Assembly (NCBI GenBank): GCA_007128675.1
Contig: SKWY01000452.1
Span: 1-5,228 of the forward strand
Source: Deltaproteobacteria bacterium
Lineage (GTDB): Bacteria; Myxococcota; Myxococcia; SLRQ01
DNA: 5,228 bases
Direction: 5' to 3'
Part shown: positions 1 through 5,228 of the stretch, one piece after another
How positions within the stretch are numbered: position 1 is the stretch's first letter
How the letters are laid out: each line of letters begins with the position of its first letter
Translations under genes and position numbers: made by a program
Notes under the pieces: generated by a model
The model's database searches: none
What the model saw: only the letters and a program-made list of their open reading frames with translations
What the model was told of the DNA's origin: nothing

Positions 1-516
1 CTCATCGCTGGGCTCCAAAAATCCTCGTGCACGGAAAGCCTCGCCCGTTATGCCCAGTCTGAATGTATGAGGCATCCCGACCCGGGCCGTAGCCATATGA
101 GGCAGGCCGATGGAACCCAGGATGCCGGGAGAGGGACGATCATTGGTCCACGCCGCGGGTGCGTTGCGCGCTGTGCCCGGTGCAATTCTGGCAGCCTCGG
201 AGGGGGCCCTCGTCTCTTGGACGATCTCTTCGCTGACTACTCGTCGATCCAGGACTTCGAATGCTTCTTCCTCGTCCTCCATTTCCTGTTGCGGGGAGGC
301 AATGGGTGGCGGTGGGGCAGGCTCCGGCTCGCGAGACTCATCCCATGGCACCAGAGCCAGACCGTGTGCGCCTGTCGGTATGAAGCCTGACAGGCCTATC
401 AGCAGGGAGCAGGCCACGTTGAACCAGGCAGGGAGCGCCCAGCCGGGCGGGAGCCCTCCCCGATCGGTCTCTTGTGAAGATACGAAGCTCATTCGCAAGG
501 CCAATGCTTGATCCAT
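1..516 (-). CDS. Partial exported protein of unknown function, possibly outer-membrane (N-terminal 172 residues)
   Basis: The minus-strand frame starting with ATG at 516-514 runs 172 codons to the left edge without a stop, so the C-terminus is missing. The start is favoured by a GAGGAA Shine-Dalgarno at 531-526; the next in-frame ATG (492-490) has none. Visible layout: a polar N-region (1-30); a hydrophobic stretch at about 31-47 (WFNVACSLLIGLSGFIP) that could be a signal peptide cleaved near TGA (48-50) or be a membrane anchor; a Pro/Glu-rich low-complexity linker at about 61-90 (PEPAPPPP, then EMEDEEEAFE); and from about 131 a better-ordered segment containing GSIGLPHMATARVG and TFRLGITGEAF. 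That last segment resembles, from memory, the first strands of beta-barrel or OmpA-like envelope proteins of myxobacteria; this is a resemblance, not a match. It follows mutS2 on the same strand after 109 bases, so cotranscription is possible but not shown. The gene call is fairly secure; the function is not. Confidence 0.72.
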   Translation of the reverse strand, partial: MDQALALRMSFVSSQETDRGGLPPGWALPAWFNVACSLLIGLSGFIPTGAHGLALVPWDESREPEPAPPPPIASPQQEMEDEEEAFEVLDRRVVSEEIVQETRAPSEAARIAPGTARNAPAAWTNDRPSPGILGSIGLPHMATARVGMPHTFRLGITGEAFRARGFLEPSDE

Positions 517-625
517 GGGTCTTGGTTCCTCGCTCTTCCAGTCTGGTCGCTTCTTGGGCCGCATCTCTTTGGTCAACCTCGAAACGATCAGTCTACTAGA
601 GCTGGGCTTTCTATGCGTAATCGAT
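517..625. other. Intergenic gap downstream of mutS2
   Basis: These 109 bases separate the mutS2 stop from the start of the truncated exported-protein gene on the same strand. Apart from the ribosome binding site at 526-531 I see no clear terminator (no GC-rich stem with a T run) and no good promoter. The two genes could therefore share a transcript, but the gap is also long enough for an unrecognised promoter. Confidence 0.4.
526..531 (-). promoter_or_regulatory. Ribosome binding site of the truncated exported-protein gene
   Basis: Read on the minus strand the bases are GAGGAA, ten to eleven bases before the ATG at 516. This is slightly longer than ideal spacing but is the only Shine-Dalgarno-like match near either candidate start, and it decides the start in favour of 516 over the ATG at 492. 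Confidence 0.5.
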
Positions 626-3091
626 TCATGTGAGGCGAGCCCAGGTTGCCCCATCTCCGCCCTGGTCCTTCGGTGGGATTTCGGTGCCCGAAACATGAGG
701 CGATATCGCCAGATGCTCACGAATCGCGCTTCTAAGAGCACCGGTTCCGTGTCCGTGGACGATACGCACACGATCCACGCCTTTGCGCAAAAGCTCGTCG
801 AGACGTTTGTCTAGAAGGTCGATTGCCTCCTCGACTCGCATGCCGCGAACATCCACTACTGTCTCGTCGATGCTCGTCGAGGGGACATCCGCTTGCATCT
901 TTTCGACCTGGGCCGCGCGTTCCGCATCGCTTTTCGCGATGCGGGCCTCGACCGCTCTTCGGGCGGCTCTCTTCAATGGGACCAGGCGGTCCAAGGGTAG
1001 GCGCATTTTCAAGGCACCAAAGGCTACCTGAGCTCCCCGCGCGTCTACGTCCAACACTTCTCCTTCCCGGTCACCGACAGTGGGAGCACGCACGAAGGCG
1101 CCTGGGCGAATGTTGGGGCTGGAAGTGTCTCCTTTGGCCTCGGTCTGGTCTTTCGCTTTCGAGGCCTTAGGCCCAGTGGAAGCTCGATCCTCCACCGGCT
1201 CTGCTTCTTCCTCTTCTCTGGCCTGTTCCGTTCGGGCGTCGTCCACGAAACCATCGAGCCTACTTTCCGCTTGGGCCGCTTTTCGCATGGAGGGCTGGGC
1301 TTGTAGCTCGGCAATGATTGCCTTTACATCCTTCCTTGCCTTCTCGATCTCTTGGATGAGTTCTTCTCGAGCCTCCTTGCGGACGCGTCTGCGATCGGCA
1401 TCGAGTGCTGTGCGCGCTGCCTCGAGCTTTGCCTTTTCCTCTTTTGCTTCTACCTGCAAGAGGCGTAGTCTCTCTGCCTCGGACTCGGCTCTCGCCGCGC
1501 TCTCCTCCAGCGCCTGTAGGGCGTTTGAAAGAGCGCCGCCGTCTCCGGAGAGGTGAGAGCGAGCGCTCTTCAGGATCTCTTCGGGAAGACCTATCCGCCC
1601 AGCTATCTCCACCGCGCTAGAGCCGCCGGACACATGCAACCGCAGGCGATAGGTCGGCTGCATCTTCTCCGTGTCGAAGCCGACCGCGGCGGCCAGGTAT
1701 CGGGGGTCCGATGCGGCGAGGGCCTTGAGTGCCTCGAAGTGGGTCGTCACGAGCACGTGGGCGCCCTTTTCCAAGAGCTTCTCGAGGATTGCCGCAGCCA
1801 AGGCCGAGCCCTCACGAGGATCGGTATCGGCGCATATCTCATCGACGACCACCAGGACCATCTTGCCGGCCTCGTCCAATACCTCTCGAAGTGCCTCGAG
1901 GTGCGCGCTGAAGGTCGAAAGATCTCGCTCCAGGTCCTGTTCGTCTCCCAAAACGGCGAGAACCTCCCCGTACAAAGGTAGCGAGGAGTCTGGAGATGCA
2001 GGTACGGGCAGTCCGTGACGTAGCATCAAGGCGCACAGAGCCACAGCCGTGATCGTCACCGTCTTCCCGCCCGCATTTGGGCCCGATACCACGAGGCTCC
2101 GCGCTCCGCCTTCGAGTCGAACGTCGTTGGCCACTACCTTCTTGCCCTGCAGGACCAGTAGAGGGTGCCGTAAGGCGCTGATGTCGAAAGCAGCATCTTC
2201 GGCCTCGACTATCTGGGGGGATGAGGCGTCCAGCTCGCCCGCGAAACGCGAGAGAGCCTCCAAGAGATCGATGGACCCGATGCTTCGAACATCACTCTCG
2301 ATCGCTTCCGAGCGGGCCCCAATCAGCCGGGTCAGATTACCCAGCACCTGTCGCACGGCCTCTTCCTCCTCGGAGATGGCCACCGCCAGCTCATTGCCAA
2401 GCGAGATTAGGTTCGGGGGTTCGATGAAAACCGTTTCGCCGGTGTTCGACACGTTGTGGACTATCCCGCCCACTTGGTAGCGCCAAGCCGCCTTCACGGG
2501 CAGCACATACCGATCGCCCCTGACCGAGAAGTAGGGCTCTTGAAGCTTGTCGGTCCACTCCTTGCTGCGAGTCATCTCCTCGGCCGTGCGCCGCAGCTTC
2601 CCATGCAAGGACCTCATGCGGGCTCTGGCTTCACCGACCTCTGGGGATCCTTCGTCCGTTACCTCGCCTGATGGGTCTATGGCCCGCTCGATCTTTCTGG
2701 CGAGTGGCTCTCCTCCCCCCAGGTTCGGCCATCGATCGGCCAAGGAGCCAAGGGGCTCGCGATTTCGAGTGACGAAGTGGGCGACCTCCGCTCCCGCGCG
2801 AAGCACGACGGCGAACTCACGGAGTGCCGGACCGTCCAGGATGCCTTCCTTCTTCACTCTTCGGAGGTGGCGTCTGACGTCGGGAACCTCGCCGAGAGGG
2901 CTCTCTTCTCCTGTGCGATGCAGTCTTCGCATCGCCTCGATGTCAGCGAGGCGTTGTTCGATCTCGCGCCTCGTCGCGAGCGGCTCGAGAGCATCTGCCT
3001 GCTCGCGTCCGAAGAGGGTACGAGTCCGCCCGACTATCCCGGCAACGATGTGCTGCCAGCCTAGCAGTCTATTCTTGGTGCCAGCACGCAT
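626..3091 (-). CDS. mutS2: MutS2 family ATPase with C-terminal Smr domain
   Basis: Full-length MutS2, 821 residues (the B. subtilis protein is just under 800). The family lacks the mismatch-recognition domain of MutS. It is known to split collided ribosomes in Bacillus and to suppress recombination in Helicobacter; which role applies here is unknown. Seen in order: N-terminal LLGWQHIV (9-16); core/clamp hallmark RYVLPVKAAWRYQVGGIVHN (194-213) followed by FIEPPNLISLGNEL; ATPase with Walker A GPNAGGKTV (337-345), STFSAHL (392-398), Walker B VLVVVDE (412-418) and switch H451 (TTHFEALK); coiled coil about 520-600; charged linker about 601-660; KOW-like segment about 662-706; Smr domain about 743-820 with VDVRGMRVEEA, HGHGTGALR (780-788 region) and a terminal GGDGAT. 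All key ATPase residues are present. The ATG at 3091 is the only usual start codon before the in-frame stop at 3136-3134, although no good Shine-Dalgarno precedes it. The gene is transcribed divergently from the TPR lipoprotein gene. Confidence 0.96.
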   Translation of the reverse strand: MRAGTKNRLLGWQHIVAGIVGRTRTLFGREQADALEPLATRREIEQRLADIEAMRRLHRTGEESPLGEVPDVRRHLRRVKKEGILDGPALREFAVVLRAGAEVAHFVTRNREPLGSLADRWPNLGGGEPLARKIERAIDPSGEVTDEGSPEVGEARARMRSLHGKLRRTAEEMTRSKEWTDKLQEPYFSVRGDRYVLPVKAAWRYQVGGIVHNVSNTGETVFIEPPNLISLGNELAVAISEEEEAVRQVLGNLTRLIGARSEAIESDVRSIGSIDLLEALSRFAGELDASSPQIVEAEDAAFDISALRHPLLVLQGKKVVANDVRLEGGARSLVVSGPNAGGKTVTITAVALCALMLRHGLPVPASPDSSLPLYGEVLAVLGDEQDLERDLSTFSAHLEALREVLDEAGKMVLVVVDEICADTDPREGSALAAAILEKLLEKGAHVLVTTHFEALKALAASDPRYLAAAVGFDTEKMQPTYRLRLHVSGGSSAVEIAGRIGLPEEILKSARSHLSGDGGALSNALQALEESAARAESEAERLRLLQVEAKEEKAKLEAARTALDADRRRVRKEAREELIQEIEKARKDVKAIIAELQAQPSMRKAAQAESRLDGFVDDARTEQAREEEEAEPVEDRASTGPKASKAKDQTEAKGDTSSPNIRPGAFVRAPTVGDREGEVLDVDARGAQVAFGALKMRLPLDRLVPLKRAARRAVEARIAKSDAERAAQVEKMQADVPSTSIDETVVDVRGMRVEEAIDLLDKRLDELLRKGVDRVRIVHGHGTGALRSAIREHLAISPHVSGTEIPPKDQGGDGATWARLT
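922..944 (-). repeat. Nine-base-pair inverted repeat with a five-base loop inside mutS2
   Basis: On the coding (minus) strand CCGCATCGC is followed by the loop GAAAA and then GCGATGCGG, a perfect nine-base-pair stem. It lies in the part of mutS2 that encodes the link between the KOW-like segment and the Smr domain (residues near 716-723, RIAKSDAE). There is no T run after it, so it is not an intrinsic terminator. Confidence 0.5.
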
Positions 3092-3301
3092 ACCTAGAAT
3101 ACGCGTGGCGGATGAAGGAGACCAATCATGTAGTTATCCATTGACGAAGATTGTTCGTGGGGCCTGTTTGCTGTCAAGACCTGAAACGGGGATTCTTGGC
3201 ATTCGCGCTCTCCGGCGTTCTTGGGAAGCAGGACGGCTCCTCTCGAGCGAGGCTCCGGCGATTCGATACCCTATGGGCAATCTCGTGGTAAGAGTCTGGT
3301 C
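3092..3301. other. Divergent intergenic region between mutS2 and the TPR lipoprotein gene
   Basis: These 210 bases separate two outward-facing genes and must hold the start signals for both unless transcription enters from elsewhere. I see one reasonable promoter candidate on the minus strand (listed separately). No convincing plus-strand promoter was found: TTGACG at 3141-3146 and TTGGCA at 3196-3201 lack a fitting -10 box. A small imperfect symmetry, CCTC-TCGAGC-GAGG, with the direct repeat GGCTCC on either side, lies at 3235-3256. It is too short to name as an operator. Confidence 0.5.
3150..3177 (-). promoter_or_regulatory. Candidate sigma-70-type promoter for mutS2
   Basis: On the minus strand a perfect TTGACA (-35) occupies 3177-3172. 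It is followed after 16 bases by AACAAT (3155-3150), which matches four of six positions of TATAAT. This would start transcription near 3143 and give an untranslated leader of about 50 bases before the mutS2 ATG. The -35 match is strong, the -10 match modest. A weaker alternative, TTGGTC (3125-3120) with TATTCT (3101-3096) 18 bases downstream, would place the start almost at the ATG. Confidence 0.33.
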
Positions 3302-4201
3302 ATGCGTTTCGAGGTTTACCTGCTGGCTTGCGCGTTGATCATTGGGTGCTCACCGAATCGAGGATCCTCGGTGACGGTGCCTGACGAGCCCGTCTCGAGG
3401 GTCTTGGCCGCCGATAGGCAAGACCCTCTGGAGCAGGAAGGTTCGCCCTCCAAGGCAAGGGATGGGCTCGAGGATGATTGGCAAAGCGAGCACGCGAGCC
3501 CGAATCTACTGCCGGGGATGGAAGGAGTTGAGCCCGCGGAGGATCCGAGAAGGGCACTTTTCGCTGGTGTCGAGGCATCGGATGCTGGCCGATTCGGGGA
3601 GGCACTTGCCTTGTTCAGGTCTGCTCTCGCCGCTGCCCCGACATGGTCGGCCGCTCATCTCGAGACCGCTCATGCATTGTTGATGGTGGGAGGAGATACA
3701 CGCCTCATAGGGCAGCATCTCGAGCAGGCGCGCCTGCTCGAGCGCGACAGCCCAAGGCTCCACTACATAGAGGGGCTGTTGATGGAGGAGATCCGGAAGC
3801 CCGAGAGAGCTGCGGCTGCTTACGAACGTGCCGTGGACGTACGGCCGAGCATGCTCGATGCCAGACTTCGCTTGGGCCGGCTTCTTCTTCAGGAGGGCCA
3901 GCTCGAGGGTGCCACGGAGCACTTGGAGTCTGCTGTTCGTCTGGCTCCGGCTCTTCTTCCCGCGCGCGCCAACCTTGCCTCCGCATACGAGGCGGCCGGA
4001 CGGATCGATGATGCAGCGAGCCAACTGGAAACGGTCGCGTCCCTCTTTCCGGATAATCCGTTCCATCTTCAGAGGCTGGCCGATCTCTACGAGAGGCATG
4101 GGAGAACGGCGGATGCAAGAGAGGTGATGCGTCGCGTAGAGCAGCTTGGTCCGGCCGAGGAGAGGCCCAGGATGCGCCCCTTATTGCCCTCGAGGCGCTG
4201 A
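3302..4201 (+). CDS. TPR-repeat lipoprotein of unknown function
   Basis: A 299-residue protein that appears to be lipid-anchored and built mainly of tetratricopeptide-like helical repeats, probably a periplasm-facing scaffold; its partners are unknown. From ATG 3302 the N-terminus is MRFEVYLLACALIIGC, a short signal peptide ending in a lipobox (IIGC) with the lipidated Cys at residue 16 and Ser at +2. The reading frame is open further upstream to a TTG at 3221, but only the ATG at 3302 puts the signal sequence at the N-terminus; a weak GGTAAGAG lies seven bases before it. Residues 17-80 are a polar, low-complexity tether. From about 84 to 285 there are five to six repeats of about 34 residues with TPR-type A/G/Y/P spacing, for example AGRFGEALALFRSAL, ERAAAAYERAVDVRP, GQLEGATEHLESAVRLAP and GRIDDAASQLETVASLFPDN. 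It ends in tandem TGA TGA. It is convergent with the methyltransferase gene and divergent from mutS2. PilW/NlpI-type roles are possible by architecture only. Confidence 0.85.
   Translation: MRFEVYLLACALIIGCSPNRGSSVTVPDEPVSRVLAADRQDPLEQEGSPSKARDGLEDDWQSEHASPNLLPGMEGVEPAEDPRRALFAGVEASDAGRFGEALALFRSALAAAPTWSAAHLETAHALLMVGGDTRLIGQHLEQARLLERDSPRLHYIEGLLMEEIRKPERAAAAYERAVDVRPSMLDARLRLGRLLLQEGQLEGATEHLESAVRLAPALLPARANLASAYEAAGRIDDAASQLETVASLFPDNPFHLQRLADLYERHGRTADAREVMRRVEQLGPAEERPRMRPLLPSRR
3719..3742. repeat. Perfect 24-base palindrome inside the TPR lipoprotein gene
   Basis: The 12-base half CTCGAGCAGGCG (3719-3730) is followed immediately by its exact reverse complement (3731-3742), with no mismatch and no spacer. 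It encodes the peptide LEQARLLE in a TPR helix. The symmetry ends at both sides (T before, C after). It may be chance favoured by codon content, a potential cruciform, or a protein-binding site; the sequence alone does not tell. Confidence 0.6.
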
Positions 4202-4267
4202 TGATGCTGGAGGCCCGGATGGCTCAATGAGGCTGGAGCCAAGCTGTCAGTCCGCGATTCGCACCAG

Positions 4268-5228
4268 CTATGACCCTTTGAAGGGGTCCAAGATCTCGTC
4301 GGCCTCGGGTAGTCGATCGAGCCGAACGATTGTCTCGACGTGGTGTGTTTGGGGAAAGAGATCGATGGGCTGTACAGCATCGATTCGATAACCGAAAGGA
4401 ACGAGCCAGGCGAGATCGGGGGCCAAGGTGGAAGGGTTGCAGGAAACGTAGATCACTCTTTTTGCGCCCGACCGTCCAATTCTTCGCATCACCTTGCCGC
4501 CGGCACCAGATCTCGGCGGGTCTAGAATCAAGAGATCGGGAGGACATCCCAGTTGCGCCAGTAGTTGTGGCAGGCCGCGTCGCGCGTCACCCGTCATCAG
4601 CTCGACATTGTCTATCCCTTCTCTTTGGGCAGTCATTCTTGCCGACTCTATCGCGCTGTGAGAGATCTCCAGCCCGAGAACGCGAGCCGCCTTTCTCGCT
4701 AGAAGGAGCGCGAACGTTCCGACACCGCAGAATAGATCGACGACGTTCTCATTGCCTTTGAGATCGGACATCTCTTCCACGATCGAACCCATACGTTCGG
4801 CCTGGAGAGTGTTGGTTTGAAAGAAGGTCTCTAGCCCCACTCGAAAACGAATCCCTCCCAGGATCTCGAAGATATGGTCTCGCCCATGGAGCACTTCCAA
4901 GGACTCGACGCCGACCGCATCGGCGCGAGCATCGGTGATGGCTCTGACCACCGCGGCGACTCTGGGCTCGAGGGTAACGAGTGTTTCGGCAAGCTCGGCT
5001 GCTTGCGGGAAGGGATCCGACGTCGTTACCAGTCCGACCATCAGCTCTCCTGTCCCTTTGCTCTCACGAAGGACGAGATGGCGCATCAGTCCAACGTGAT
5101 CGCGCGAGTTCCAGAGCGGTAGCTCATGCTTGTCGACGAAGCTCGCCACCTCGCGGAGTATGCGGCTAATCGCGGCGGACGCGAGAAGGCACTCGTCGAC
5201 TTGCACGACCTGGTCGAAGAAGCCTCGA
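4268..5228 (-). CDS. rlmD: RumA/RlmD-family RNA (uracil-C5)-methyltransferase, N-terminus off the right edge
   Basis: Family members transfer a methyl group from S-adenosylmethionine to C5 of a uridine: U1939 (RlmD) or U747 (RlmC) of 23S rRNA, or U54 of tRNA (TrmA). The frame stays open to the window edge: the codons before the GTG at 5206 read RGFFDQVV, matching the family's internal lead-in to a conserved Cys, so that GTG is not the true start. The TRAM domain and first three Fe-S cysteines would lie outside. Numbering from the 5206 codon: C6 (VDECLL) fits the fourth iron-sulfur cysteine; FFQTN 128-132; SAM-binding VVDLFCGVGTFALLLA 155-170; LDPPRSG 228-234; catalytic cysteine C256 in YVSCNPSTLA; and the catalytic-base glutamate E291 in HHVETIV. 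All catalytic residues are intact and the C-terminus is complete (TAG at 4270-4268). The Fe-S cysteine argues for the RlmC/RlmD branch over TrmA; which of the two is not decidable, so the symbol is provisional. It converges on the TPR lipoprotein gene across 66 bases. Confidence 0.93.
   Translation of the reverse strand, partial: RGFFDQVVQVDECLLASAAISRILREVASFVDKHELPLWNSRDHVGLMRHLVLRESKGTGELMVGLVTTSDPFPQAAELAETLVTLEPRVAAVVRAITDARADAVGVESLEVLHGRDHIFEILGGIRFRVGLETFFQTNTLQAERMGSIVEEMSDLKGNENVVDLFCGVGTFALLLARKAARVLGLEISHSAIESARMTAQREGIDNVELMTGDARRGLPQLLAQLGCPPDLLILDPPRSGAGGKVMRRIGRSGAKRVIYVSCNPSTLAPDLAWLVPFGYRIDAVQPIDLFPQTHHVETIVRLDRLPEADEILDPFKGS

Noticed and set aside
110..511. Plus-strand open frames at the left end
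   Set aside because: They overlap the minus-strand exported-protein gene, which has a Shine-Dalgarno, an export segment and a coherent layout; the plus-strand peptides have none of these.
548..576. TTGACC at 576-571 (minus strand) as a -35 box for the exported-protein gene
   Set aside because: No acceptable -10 box lies 16 to 18 bases downstream; the hexamers there read GAAGCG and similar.
2547..3338. Long plus-strand open frame of 263 codons opposite the 5' part of mutS2
   Set aside because: It is antisense to a well-supported gene, its peptide is Ser/Arg/Pro-rich with no domain, and it mirrors the codon bias of mutS2.
3506..4099. Minus-strand open frame of 197 codons opposite the TPR lipoprotein gene
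   Set aside because: It has no recognisable motifs and the opposite strand encodes clear repeats and a lipobox; it is a shadow.
4221..4240. Inverted repeat GGCTC / GAGCC between the convergent genes, as a bidirectional terminator
   Set aside because: The stem is only five base pairs with a ten-base loop, and neither strand has a following T run.
1..5228. A new defence, mobile or CRISPR-like system
   Set aside because: There are no spaced repeats, transposase, integrase, nuclease cluster or toxin-antitoxin pair. The Smr nuclease-type domain belongs to a standard MutS2, and the gene order looks like normal chromosome.

Overview
The window looks like an ordinary chromosomal stretch from a moderately GC-rich Gram-negative bacterium. 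A deltaproteobacterial or Myxococcota-like origin is my best guess. The basis is (i) the MutS2 ATPase wording (DEICADTDPREG instead of the common DELGAGTDPQEG), (ii) a lipoprotein with a clear lipobox, and (iii) a truncated N-terminus that resembles, from memory, secreted or outer-membrane proteins of myxobacteria. The lineage is inferred and was not tested by any search.

Layout, left to right. Positions 1-516 (minus) hold the first 172 codons of an exported, proline- and glutamate-rich protein whose remainder lies off the left edge. Positions 517-625 are intergenic. Positions 626-3091 (minus) hold a full-length mutS2 gene of 821 codons: MutS-type ATPase, coiled coil, charged linker, KOW-like segment and C-terminal Smr domain. 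Positions 3092-3301 form a 210-base divergent intergenic region with a candidate mutS2 promoter. Positions 3302-4201 (plus) hold a 299-residue lipoprotein with TPR-like repeats. Positions 4202-4267 are a short convergent gap. Positions 4268-5228 (minus) hold the C-terminal two thirds or so of a RumA/RlmD-family RNA uracil-C5 methyltransferase whose N-terminus lies off the right edge.

Two genes are recognisable housekeeping functions connected to nucleic acids or the ribosome: mutS2 (ribosome-collision rescue or anti-recombination, depending on species) and the rRNA m5U methyltransferase. The other two encode envelope proteins of unknown function. There is no sign of a mobile element, CRISPR array, RNA gene, toxin-antitoxin pair or defence island, and I found no convincing new multi-gene system. 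The best second-look items are the edge-truncated exported protein, a perfect 24-base palindrome inside the TPR lipoprotein gene, and the MutS2 motif variant.
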